DNA of 6,984 bases from Hyphomicrobiales bacterium (GTDB taxonomy: Bacteria > Pseudomonadota > Alphaproteobacteria > Rhizobiales > JAJFHB01). The translations under genes were made by a program, and so were the position numbers. The DNA lies in NCBI GenBank assembly GCA_021775795.1, contig JAJFHB010000005.1, positions 1-6,984 of the forward strand. The letters run 5' to 3'. The notes beneath the pieces were generated by a model. That model was not told the origin of the DNA and searched no databases. It saw only the letters and a list, made by a program, of their open reading frames with translations. Of the stretch, positions 1 to 6,077 are shown in pieces. Numbering within the stretch: the first letter of the stretch is position 1; each line of letters opens with the position of its first letter.

Positions 1-416
1 GCCAGCGTTAGGTTGAGCTTGTCATTTACGGATCTGATTGCAGCACGGGCCAGATCAGGGAATTCTTCCGCCACCTTGTAGAAGAGGTTTCGCGTTATCT
101 TCACCAACTCGGTGTCACCCTTTGCCCGGGCCATACCGCGATACGGTACATTGGCAAACATCGTCTGTTCTGCGACCAGCGCACCCTTTGAAACATTTAG
201 AGCGACATCATGAGCTCCGGCATTGCGCAAAAGTTCAAGCTCTCCGCTGACGACAACAAAAGCAGCATCGCCCGCATCACCATCGCGAAACAATAGCTCG
301 CCATCATCAAGCGAAACGCGCTCCATGGCAAAGGCAAGCACGTTGAGTTGAGATTCGTCGACCTTGGAAAAAAGCGGAATCGCTTTGAGCAGGGCAACGT
401 CGTCCTTGATGCTCAT
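1..416 (-). CDS. Small cyclic-nucleotide-binding-domain protein (Crp/Fnr-like sensor fold, no HTH seen), 3' end truncated by window
   Basis: Reading the minus strand from ATG at 416-414 gives 138 residues, then the window ends. The sequence starts MSIKDDVALLKAIPLFSKVD, the typical lead-in helix of a cNMP-binding domain, followed by a beta-roll (about residues 30-105, with FVVVSGELELLRN at 53-65) and a C-terminal helix (about 109-138). No helix-turn-helix is seen in the visible part, so this is probably a stand-alone sensor or adaptor domain rather than a Crp-type activator. The phosphate-binding cassette (about 78-98) keeps Gly78 and Glu83, but the Arg expected after the Pro is Tyr92, so cyclic-nucleotide binding is doubtful. 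GGGGAT at 421-426 serves as ribosome-binding site, 4 nt before the ATG. The gene lies downstream of, and in the same orientation as, the response-regulator gene. From memory, Brucella otpR is paired with a gene annotated as a cAMP-dependent kinase regulatory subunit, which this arrangement resembles. Fold is confident; ligand and role are unknown. Confidence 0.85.
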   Translation of the reverse strand, partial: MSIKDDVALLKAIPLFSKVDESQLNVLAFAMERVSLDDGELLFRDGDAGDAAFVVVSGELELLRNAGAHDVALNVSKGALVAEQTMFANVPYRGMARAKGDTELVKITRNLFYKVAEEFPDLARAAIRSVNDKLNLTL

Positions 417-497
417 TCAGATCCCCATCAGCCCCAGCTTGCGCGGTTGACCCGCACCACGCCCCTCATCCTTCCGTAATATACGGGTGGCTTTTCG

Positions 498-503
498 ATT
501 ATA
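498..503 (-). promoter_or_regulatory. TATAAT-like -10 box upstream of the cyclic-nucleotide-binding gene
   Basis: The minus strand reads TATAAT at this site, 82 nt before the ATG at 416. No good -35 box lies 16-18 nt upstream (the closest is CTGGAT at 16 nt), so the promoter is tentative. If real, it would let the downstream gene be transcribed independently of the response regulator. Confidence 0.25.
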
Positions 504-534
504 GCAGCTTGGCGCCGCAATCCAGCAGAAGATT

Positions 535-570
535 TTGCAGTCCCGACAAAAGCAAGAATCGAGACCGCAA
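535..570 (-). terminator. Candidate RNA hairpin between the response regulator and the cNMP-binding gene (possible terminator)
   Basis: On the minus strand the arms TTGCGGTCTCGA and TCGGGACTGCAA enclose a 12-nt loop. All 12 positions pair if two G-U wobbles are allowed. On the plus strand the same two positions become A-C mismatches, so the structure favours RNA made from the minus strand. It starts about 60 nt after the response-regulator stop codon. There is no U-tract after the stem (AATCTTCTGC follows), so it is not a canonical intrinsic terminator. It could be a weak or Rho-assisted terminator, a 3'-end stabiliser, or a processing site between two cotranscribed genes. Confidence 0.4.
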
Positions 571-630
571 GACGGATTTAGCAATAACCCCCGCTTCTCG
601 TAGGTTTTCCAACACAACACCGGCTTCCAT

Positions 631-1317
631 TCAGGGAACCAGTTTGTACCCGCCGGTTTCAGTTACAAGAATTTCAGCGTTTGAAGGATCGCGCTCAATC
701 TTCTGACGCAAGCGATAAATGTGTGTCTCAAGCGTATGGGTGGTCACGCCGGAATTGTAGCCCCAGACTTCATGCAAAAGCACATCCCGGCCGACAACCT
801 GTTCTCCGGCGCGATAAAGATACTTGAGGATGGCTGTTTCCTTTTCGGTCAGACGTATTTTTGTCTGATCCTCAGCCGTCAAAGTTTTGGCTGATGGCCT
901 GAAGGTATAGGGCCCCACCGTGAACACCGCGTCTTCACTTTGCTCGTGCTGGCGCAAATGCGCACGCAGACGCGCGAGCAGGACACCAAAGCGGAAGGGC
1001 TTCGTCACATAATCGTTCGCCCCTGCATCCAGCCCCAGGATCGTGTCCGAATCTGAATCCTGCGCCGTCAGCATGATGATCGGGCTTTTCAGACCGTTTC
1101 TCCGCATGAGCTTGCACGCCTCGCGGCCGTCCATATCCGGCAGACCGACATCCAGAAGCACAAGGTCATAGTGTTCACCTTTTACCGAACTTATGCCATC
1201 GGAGGCGTTTGCCACGGCATTCACGACAAATTCGTCGTGCAGCGCAAATTGTTCAACCAGCGAATCCCGTAAAGTATCGTCGTCATCAATCAACATTATT
1301 TTTTTGGCAGTGCTCAT
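631..1317 (-). CDS. OmpR-family response regulator (receiver plus winged-helix DNA-binding domain), CenR/OtpR-like
   Basis: A 228-residue protein, full length for the OmpR/PhoB class. The receiver domain (about 5-122) has the acidic cluster Asp11-Asp14, phospho-acceptor Asp56 in LVLLDVGLPDMDG, the switch Thr84 in MLTA, and Lys106 in the VTKPF motif. A winged-helix effector domain (about 130-228) follows, with LTEKE (156-160), the recognition-helix region THTLETHIYRLRQKIE (193-208) and the terminal wing GGYKLVP. All catalytic positions needed for phosphorylation are present. No sensor kinase is encoded in the window, so it is an orphan here. The gene is divergent from an L,D-transpeptidase homologue and is followed in the same orientation by a cNMP-binding-fold gene. 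That context and the sequence character suggest the envelope-stress regulator known as CenR in Caulobacter and OtpR/CenR in Brucella. This name is an inference, so no symbol is given. The ribosome-binding site is weak (GCGAGAATA before the ATG). Confidence 0.93.
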   Translation of the reverse strand: MSTAKKIMLIDDDDTLRDSLVEQFALHDEFVVNAVANASDGISSVKGEHYDLVLLDVGLPDMDGREACKLMRRNGLKSPIIMLTAQDSDSDTILGLDAGANDYVTKPFRFGVLLARLRAHLRQHEQSEDAVFTVGPYTFRPSAKTLTAEDQTKIRLTEKETAILKYLYRAGEQVVGRDVLLHEVWGYNSGVTTHTLETHIYRLRQKIERDPSNAEILVTETGGYKLVP

Positions 1318-1399
1318 TATTCTCGCCCACTTTCAATCAGATCAATCAATGCGTACACACTTAAGAAGGTCTCATGGCGCATTCAAGAAACAGTGACCC

Positions 1400-1419
1400 G
1401 TCAATTGTTGTTGACAATT
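1400..1419. promoter_or_regulatory. Inverted repeat with TTGAC boxes in the divergent regulator / L,D-transpeptidase region
   Basis: Two overlapping dyads lie here: GTCAA-N6-TTGAC (1400-1415) and AATTGT-N5-ACAATT (1403-1419). The right arm reads TTGACA on the plus strand and the left arm reads TTGACG on the minus strand, so both could act as -35 boxes, but no convincing -10 lies 16-18 nt from either. An operator for a dimeric regulator is an equally good reading. The response regulator encoded next door is one possible ligand, though OmpR-type proteins usually prefer direct repeats. Confidence 0.3.
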
Positions 1420-1511
1420 TGGTGATAAGTTCGTGCGCGGATGAATAGCATAGCGCAGTTACGGCGACTTTGGTCTGAATGTTGGGTAACTGAGAAAAAC
1501 AACACGACTAC

Positions 1512-1517
1512 AAGGAG
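1512..1517 (+). promoter_or_regulatory. Ribosome-binding site AAGGAG deciding the L,D-transpeptidase start
   Basis: A strong Shine-Dalgarno sequence. It directly abuts an in-frame TTG at 1518, leaving no spacer, but lies 9 nt before the ATG at 1527. The ATG is therefore the likely start. Confidence 0.75.
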
Positions 1518-1526
1518 TTGACGGGC

Positions 1527-2054
1527 ATGCACCGCCCCGCGACCTTCAGGGTCAGCCAATCACCGGGCTGTGTTCACAAAGGCCTGCTTGAATTTGGCAA
1601 TAGAGCCTATCAGTGCGCACTGGGACGTTCTGGTGTTTCTCAAATCAAGCGGGAAGGCGACGGTGCAACGCCGGCTGGCACCTGGAAACTTCGATGTCTC
1701 TACTACCGGCCTGATCGTGGCGACAGGCCGAGGACTTTGCTGCCCTGTTTGCCGCTTAAGCCGGATGACGGCTGGTGTGACGATCCATCGAGCAGCTTTT
1801 ATAACCGCCCCGTATCACTTCCTTTTGCAGCTTCAACCGAACATATGTGGCGCGAGGATGAGCTGTATGATCTTGTCGCCGTACTGGGCCACAATGATGC
1901 TCCGGCCATCCCCGGTCGCGGCAGCTGCATATTTCTTCATGTGGCGAGGCCGGATTATTCCCCCACGGAAGGCTGTGTTGCCTTACATCGCCGCGACCTG
2001 CTTCAGATCTTCGCCGTAAGTGATAACAACTCTGCACTCCTGATTGTCCGCTAA
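1527..2054 (+). CDS. YkuD-fold L,D-transpeptidase family protein, without visible export signal
   Basis: A 175-residue protein of the YkuD/ErfK class (COG3786-like). The family uses a catalytic Cys to form or exchange 3-3 peptidoglycan cross-links or to attach proteins to peptidoglycan. Visible landmarks are GDGATPAGTW (45-53), typical of this branch, GHND (121-124), IFLHVARPDYSPTEGCVAL (135-153) with probable catalytic Cys150 and partner His137, and a short C-terminal strand LLIVR. The usual SHGC motif is TEGC here, which I recall as normal for the small COG3786-type members. No N-terminal signal peptide or membrane segment is seen, so export to the periplasm is unexplained and its substrate may differ from that of ErfK-type enzymes. 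The start is ATG 1527, set by AAGGAG 9 nt upstream. The gene is divergent from an envelope-type response regulator and convergent with yggS, with only 6 bp between the two stop codons. Family assignment is confident; actual activity is inferred. Confidence 0.88.
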   Translation: MHRPATFRVSQSPGCVHKGLLEFGNRAYQCALGRSGVSQIKREGDGATPAGTWKLRCLYYRPDRGDRPRTLLPCLPLKPDDGWCDDPSSSFYNRPVSLPFAASTEHMWREDELYDLVAVLGHNDAPAIPGRGSCIFLHVARPDYSPTEGCVALHRRDLLQIFAVSDNNSALLIVR

Positions 2055-2060
2055 GGTCAA

Positions 2061-2738
2061 TCAGTGCGCCGGACGTGTTCCGAAAATTGCAGAGCCAACC
2101 CGTACATGTGTCGCGCCGAAGGCTATGGCCGTTTCAAAATCAGCGCTCATTCCCATGCTCAGATTTGTAATACCGTTTCGCTCTGCGATCTTTGCCAGCA
2201 AGGCAAAGTGCAATGAGGGTTCTTCATCGAACGGCGGTATGCACATCAGACCCGAAACAGGTAGTTCAAGATCATCTCGACATTGCGAAATGAAGGCATC
2301 TGCCTCGGCAGGAAAAATACCGGCCTTTTGTTCTTCTTCGCCGGTGTTCACCTGAATGAACAGTTCTGGCTCCTGACCGCCTGCGTTCAATTCTTTGGCA
2401 ATGGCACGGGCGAGCTTCAATCTGTCTACGGTTTCGATACAACTGAACAGCCGTAAGGCATCGCGTACTTTGTTGGTTTGCAAGGGACCAATTAGGTGCA
2501 GGCGGACGCCCTCAAATGTATCTTTTAAAGCAGGCCATTTGTCTCTTGCTTCCTGAACGCGGTTCTCACCGAAAACCCGGTGGCCGGCTTCCAGTGCGGG
2601 TACGATGGCTTCTGCACCAAAGGTTTTAGACACGGCAACAAGGTTGACTTCAGAGGGGGAACGGCCTGCCTGTTGGGCTGCCGATTCAATCTGCGCTGTC
2701 ACTTCAAAAAGTCGCGTCACCGTTTCCGACCCGGACAT
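2061..2738 (-). CDS. yggS: YggS/PLPBP family pyridoxal 5'-phosphate homeostasis protein
   Basis: A 225-residue single-domain TIM-barrel protein of the YggS/PROSC (PLPBP) family, which binds PLP as a Schiff base without known catalytic activity and buffers cytosolic vitamin B6 and amino-acid metabolism. Landmarks in order: LVAVSKTF with PLP-binding Lys38, FGENRVQEA (56-64), LHLIGPLQTNK (80-90), the VNTGEEEQKAG segment (130-140), GLMCIPP (163-169), LSMGMSADFETAI (193-205) and VRVGSAIFG (212-220), which together form the phosphate-binding site. All expected motifs are intact and the length is normal for the family. The start ATG is supported by AAGGGAGAG at 2748-2756, about 10 nt upstream on the minus strand. 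The gene is divergent from leuS and convergent with the L,D-transpeptidase gene. Confidence 0.96.
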   Translation of the reverse strand: MSGSETVTRLFEVTAQIESAAQQAGRSPSEVNLVAVSKTFGAEAIVPALEAGHRVFGENRVQEARDKWPALKDTFEGVRLHLIGPLQTNKVRDALRLFSCIETVDRLKLARAIAKELNAGGQEPELFIQVNTGEEEQKAGIFPAEADAFISQCRDDLELPVSGLMCIPPFDEEPSLHFALLAKIAERNGITNLSMGMSADFETAIAFGATHVRVGSAIFGTRPAH

Positions 2739-2747
2739 GTTTGCAAT

Positions 2748-2756
2748 CTCTCCCTT
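2748..2756 (-). promoter_or_regulatory. Ribosome-binding site of yggS
   Basis: The minus strand reads AAGGGAGAG, a good Shine-Dalgarno match about 10 nt before the ATG at 2738. It fixes the start of yggS. Confidence 0.7.
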
Positions 2757-2779
2757 GAAAGCCCAAAAAGAGTATGAAA

Positions 2780-2795
2780 TTCGGGCTTATCCGAA
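2780..2795 (-). repeat. Short inverted repeat in the presumed yggS leader
   Basis: TTCGG-N6-CCGAA forms a 5-bp stem with a 6-nt loop, about 42 nt upstream of the yggS ATG. If transcription starts at the candidate promoter near 2809-2836, this hairpin sits in the 5' untranslated region. It is short and may be a chance occurrence. Confidence 0.25.
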
Positions 2796-2808
2796 CCCGT
2801 ATCACTCA

Positions 2809-2836
2809 GTCATAGCGTTCTTGCAGGCGGTTGCAA
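2809..2836 (-). promoter_or_regulatory. Candidate sigma-70-type promoter of yggS
   Basis: On the minus strand TTGCAA (2836-2831) and TATGAC (2814-2809) are separated by 16 nt. Each matches four of six consensus positions, and each is preceded by C, as in the alphaproteobacterial CTTGAC/CTATAT pattern. A start near 2802 would give a leader of about 64 nt. The -35 box overlaps an inverted repeat. Confidence 0.35.
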
Positions 2837-2837
2837 G
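2820..2837. repeat. 18-bp inverted repeat CTTGCA-N6-TGCAAG between yggS and leuS
   Basis: A perfect 6-bp dyad with a 6-nt centre, located 70-87 nt before the leuS start and overlapping the candidate -35 box of yggS. It may be an operator for a dimeric regulator acting on one or both divergent genes, or a hairpin in the leuS leader. I found no clear leuS promoter on the plus strand. Confidence 0.35.
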
Positions 2838-2896
2838 TCCGTGTAAGTGCATGATCGCGGGACACCTTTATCTCTTCTGTCTCGCAATACAGACAT

Positions 2897-2900
2897 GGAG
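2897..2900 (+). promoter_or_regulatory. Ribosome-binding site GGAG deciding the leuS start
   Basis: GGAG lies 6 nt before ATG 2907 and itself overlaps the in-frame ATG at 2895. The 2895 start has no Shine-Dalgarno of its own, so 2907 is preferred. Confidence 0.55.
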
Positions 2901-2906
2901 CTCAAT

Positions 2907-5537
2907 ATGGAGCGTTACAATCACCGTGAGACGGAAGCGCGCTGGCAGCAAGTCTGGGCCGAGCGCGAGACATTTCGGGCTGAAGAAGACCCCTCCAGGG
3001 CCAAATATTATGTCCTCGAAATGTTTCCTTATCCCTCCGGTCGCATCCATATGGGCCACGTCCGCAATTACACGATGGGCGATGTCGTAGCCCGCTACAA
3101 GGCAGCACGGGGTTTTAACGTCCTGCACCCCATGGGCTGGGATGCATTTGGCATGCCGGCGGAAAATGCCGCCATGGAAAACAACGTCCATCCTGCAGCC
3201 TGGACCTATGAAAACATCGACACCATGCGGACGCAGTTGAAGTCCATGGGACTGTCGTTGGACTGGAGTCGTGAGTTCGCAACCTGTGACCCTGAATACT
3301 ACCAGCAGGAACAAAGTATGTTCCTGGATTTCCTCGAGGCCGGCCTGGTCTACCGGAAAAATTCCAAGGTGAACTGGGACCCGGTAGACCACACTGTACT
3401 GGCAAACGAGCAGGTCATTGACGGTCGCGGCTGGCGTTCAGGCGCTTTGGTCGAACAGCGCGAGCTGACCCAGTGGTTTTTCAAAATTAGCGAGTATTCG
3501 GACGATCTTTTGACAGCCCTTGAGGGCCTGGATCAATGGCCCGACAAGGTTCGGCTCATGCAGCGCAACTGGATTGGACGGTCCGAAGGCGTGCGGATGC
3601 GGTTTGAACTGGCGGACCAGCCTGACTTTGTTGCCGACAAGGACCTTGAGCTTTTCACCACCCGCCATGACACGCTGTTCGGGGCAAGTTTTTGCGCCAT
3701 GTCGATCGAGCATCCCCTGAGCGCTCAATTGGCAGCTGAGGATACAGCTCTTCAGGCTTTCATCGAAGATTGCCGCAAGGTTGGGACCAGCCAGGAAGAC
3801 ATCGAACGGGCCGAAAAGAAGGGCTACGACACCGGACTGAAGGCCCGGCATCCCTTCAATCGAGACCTGCTGTTACCGGTCTTTGTGGCTAATTTTGTTC
3901 TGATGGATTACGGCACGGGAGCAATTTTTGGTTGTCCTGCTCACGACCAGCGCGACCTGGATTTTGCACGGAAGTACAAACTCAATGTCCTGCCCGTTGT
4001 TGTGCCTGCAGACGAGAATGTTGCCGACTTTGTAATTGGTGAGGAAGCCTATGTCGGTGAGGGTCTGCTGGCGAACTCCGGATTTCTGGATGGTTTGGAC
4101 GTTGAAACAGCAAAGGACCAGGCTGCGCAAAGGCTTGAATTAACAGACCTGTTTGGCGCCCCTCAGGGCGAGCGGACCGTCAATTACCGCCTGCGAGACT
4201 GGGGTGTCTCACGGCAACGGTATTGGGGTTGTCCCATACCCGTCGTTCACTGCAAGAAGTGCGGTGTTGTCCCGGTTCCCAAGAGTGACCTGCCTGTCAA
4301 ATTGCCCGAAGACGTGAGCTTTGATCAGCCCGGCAATCCTTTGCAACGACATCCATCATGGAAACATGTTTCCTGTCCCACCTGTGGCGCCGATGCCGAA
4401 CGTGAGACGGATACGTTTGATACATTTGTCGATTCGTCCTGGTATTTCGCCAGGTTCTGCTCGCCACGGTCGGCAGATCCGGTTGACCGCGCTGCCGTCG
4501 ACTACTGGCTTCCGGTTGATCAGTATATTGGTGGAGTTGAGCACGCCATTTTGCATCTCCTGTATTCAAGATTCTTTATGCGTGCAATGCACCGCACGGG
4601 CCATGTCGCAATTGATGAACCATTTGAAGGCATGTTTACTCAAGGGATGGTCAACCACGAAACCTACAGGGCGAAAGCCGGCAACTGGTTGAGCCCGGCT
4701 GAGGTGAGCATTGTTGACGAAGCAGGCGCACGAAAGGCTGTTTCGCTTCTGAACAGTGAGCCGGTACAGATCGGTTCGATTGAGAAGATGTCAAAGTCCC
4801 GGCGTAACACCATCGATCCCACAGATATTCTTGAAACATACGGAGCAGATACTGCCCGTTGGTTCATGCTCTCCGATTCACCGCCAGAACGCGACGTTAT
4901 CTGGACAGAGGCAGGGGTTGAAGGTGCCCATCGCTTTGTCCAGCGGATCTGGCGGTTGGTCACCGAATCGATTGCTCATCTCCCCGCTGATGCAGGGTGG
5001 GAAACGCTACTTGGTAATGTCAGCGATGCTAGCCTTGACTTACGCAAGGCATCTCACAAGGCGCTCAAGGAAGTCGGCAACGATATTGATAATCTGCGTT
5101 TTAACCGAGCGGTTGCCCGCATTTACGAGCTGACAAATGCTTTGGCCGCATTTATGCCAGCAAATAACGCTACTGACCTCATGCCCGCGGATAAGGCGGC
5201 TTTGGCAGAAGCCTGCTCAATTCTTGTTCACCTGGTTGGACCTATGATGCCGCACCTTGGTGAAGAGTGCTGGGAGAAGCTGGGACTTGACGGTATACTT
5301 GCCGATCAACCCTGGCCAACGTTTGATCCAGCGCTTCTGGTTGAAGACACGGTAACGATAGCAGTACAGATTAACGGCAAACGTCGAGATGAACTGACAA
5401 TCTCGCGACAATCGTCTAAAGAAGAGGTTGAAGCAGCGGCGCTGCAGTTGGATAATGTGGTTCGCGCACTGGGCTCAATGCAGGTGCGCAAGGTGATTGT
5501 GGTTCCTGAAAGAATTGTCAATGTGGTCGCGACATAG
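2907..5537 (+). CDS. leuS: Leucyl-tRNA synthetase (class I, bacterial type)
   Basis: Charges tRNA-Leu with leucine in the cytoplasm. At 876 residues from ATG 2907 it has the usual alphaproteobacterial length. Domains in order: Rossmann catalytic half with the HIGH-type motif HMGH (48-51); CP1 editing domain with the threonine-rich motif TTRHDT (251-256) and [15 protein letters not shown] (336-350); a small insertion with two Cys pairs, Cys449/Cys452 and Cys490/Cys493, probably binding zinc; [14 protein letters not shown] (catalytic core); KMSKS (627-631); then the anticodon-binding helical domain and C-terminal domain ending in VNVVAT. The editing motif carries His254 where Pro is usual (TTRPDT); the functional Thr and Arg residues remain. 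In-frame ATGs at 2847 and 2895 would extend the N terminus, but the family typically begins close to ERYN and only 2907 has a well-placed GGAG. It is the first gene of a likely leuS-lptE-holA operon. Confidence 0.98.
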   Translation: MERYNHRETEARWQQVWAERETFRAEEDPSRAKYYVLEMFPYPSGRIHMGHVRNYTMGDVVARYKAARGFNVLHPMGWDAFGMPAENAAMENNVHPAAWTYENIDTMRTQLKSMGLSLDWSREFATCDPEYYQQEQSMFLDFLEAGLVYRKNSKVNWDPVDHTVLANEQVIDGRGWRSGALVEQRELTQWFFKISEYSDDLLTALEGLDQWPDKVRLMQRNWIGRSEGVRMRFELADQPDFVADKDLELFTTRHDTLFGASFCAMSIEHPLSAQLAAEDTALQAFIEDCRKVGTSQEDIERAEKKGYDTGLKARHPFNRDLLLPVFVANFVLMDYGTGAIFGCPAHDQRDLDFARKYKLNVLPVVVPADENVADFVIGEEAYVGEGLLANSGFLDGLDVETAKDQAAQRLELTDLFGAPQGERTVNYRLRDWGVSRQRYWGCPIPVVHCKKCGVVPVPKSDLPVKLPEDVSFDQPGNPLQRHPSWKHVSCPTCGADAERETDTFDTFVDSSWYFARFCSPRSADPVDRAAVDYWLPVDQYIGGVEHAILHLLYSRFFMRAMHRTGHVAIDEPFEGMFTQGMVNHETYRAKAGNWLSPAEVSIVDEAGARKAVSLLNSEPVQIGSIEKMSKSRRNTIDPTDILETYGADTARWFMLSDSPPERDVIWTEAGVEGAHRFVQRIWRLVTESIAHLPADAGWETLLGNVSDASLDLRKASHKALKEVGNDIDNLRFNRAVARIYELTNALAAFMPANNATDLMPADKAALAEACSILVHLVGPMMPHLGEECWEKLGLDGILADQPWPTFDPALLVEDTVTIAVQINGKRRDELTISRQSSKEEVEAAALQLDNVVRALGSMQVRKVIVVPERIVNVVAT

Positions 5538-5541
5538 CATC

Positions 5542-6057
5542 ATGGGTCAGTTAAGGCATCCACTTGCAGGAGTTGCAGGGCTCGTTGTAGCGGCTTTTCT
5601 GGTTTCCGGCTGCTCGTTTACGCCGCTCTATGGTGTCGGCAGCAACGGCGTGCAGGTCGCAGATGAACTGGCAAACGTTTATGTCATCGAAAAAGACATC
5701 AGGCTGGAGCAGCTGATCAGAAATAATCTGATCACCAACATGTCGCCTCCAGGCAGCGCACAGGGCACGAGGTACACTCTCGACTTTCAATCAAACGCCG
5801 GCAATTTCGGGCTTGTTCTGGAACGTAACACGGACGTTTCCCGGCGGTTGTATCGTCTCGATGTCAAATACACGCTCACGGACAATCAATCCGGTGAAGT
5901 TGTTCACGAGGGTCGGACTTTCTCACATGTCGCCTATGACCGCTTAACTTCTGAATTTTCCAACATTCAGGCCCAGATCAATGCCGAAGAGCGGGCAGCG
6001 ACTGAGGTTGGTGAGGACATCACGACGCGTATCGCAGCCCACTTCTCCAACAGCTGA
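5542..6057 (+). CDS. lptE: LptE family LPS-assembly outer-membrane lipoprotein
   Basis: A 171-residue lipoprotein of the LptE (RlpB) family, which plugs the LptD barrel and helps insert lipopolysaccharide into the outer leaflet. It has a short basic N terminus (MGQLRHP), a hydrophobic stretch (8-21) and the lipobox LVSGC with Cys24 as lipidation site; Ser at +2 fits outer-membrane sorting. SFTPLYG just after the Cys is typical of alphaproteobacterial members. The rest is a small alpha/beta domain with alternating strands (YTLDFQ, LVLERNTDVSRRLYRLDVKYTL) and a C-terminal helix with AEERAA and ITTRIAAHF. It starts 4 bp after the leuS stop codon without a clear Shine-Dalgarno, suggesting translational coupling. 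An in-frame ATG at 5521 (overlapping leuS by 17 bp, with purine-rich GAAAGA 7 nt upstream) is the alternative; it would add seven residues to the signal peptide. Sequence conservation in this family is low, so context supports the call. Confidence 0.88.
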   Translation: MGQLRHPLAGVAGLVVAAFLVSGCSFTPLYGVGSNGVQVADELANVYVIEKDIRLEQLIRNNLITNMSPPGSAQGTRYTLDFQSNAGNFGLVLERNTDVSRRLYRLDVKYTLTDNQSGEVVHEGRTFSHVAYDRLTSEFSNIQAQINAEERAATEVGEDITTRIAAHFSNS

Positions 6058-6066
6058 ACTTGCTGT

Positions 6067-6071
6067 AGGGA
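6067..6071 (+). promoter_or_regulatory. Ribosome-binding site AGGGA supporting the GTG start of holA
   Basis: AGGGA lies 6 nt before GTG 6078 in the 20-bp gap after lptE. It supports a GTG start that places the conserved N-terminal part of the delta subunit inside the reading frame; the next in-frame ATG is far downstream, near 6246. Confidence 0.65.
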
Positions 6072-6077
6072 CGGCCG

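Noticed and set aside
417..620. Minus-strand open frame whose stop codon directly abuts the ATG of the cNMP-binding gene (TGA then ATG)
   Set aside because: The 67-residue product is Cys- and Arg-rich with no recognisable domain, has no convincing ribosome-binding site, and runs through the hairpin and TATAAT-like box. A leader peptide cannot be excluded, but nothing supports it.
1411..1439. Plus-strand promoter for the L,D-transpeptidase with TTGACA as -35
   Set aside because: The hexamer 17 nt downstream is TGCGCG, not a -10 box, and other spacings are no better; only the dyad is reported.
1570..2019. Second plus-strand open frame of 149 codons inside the L,D-transpeptidase gene
   Set aside because: It is an alternate frame of a gene with clear catalytic motifs and its product resembles nothing known.
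2847..2906. Upstream in-frame leuS starts (ATG at 2847 and 2895)
   Set aside because: The added residues do not resemble the LeuRS N terminus and neither ATG has a Shine-Dalgarno, whereas ATG 2907 has GGAG 6 nt upstream.
2739..2906. T-box or leader-peptide attenuator upstream of leuS
   Set aside because: No T-box bulge-like motif, leucine-rich leader peptide or terminator/antiterminator pair is visible, and such T-boxes are not typical of alphaproteobacteria.
2868..3392. Long minus-strand open frame opposite the start of leuS
   Set aside because: It lies wholly antisense to conserved LeuRS codons, including the HIGH region, and its product has no domain character; it is a shadow of the coding bias.
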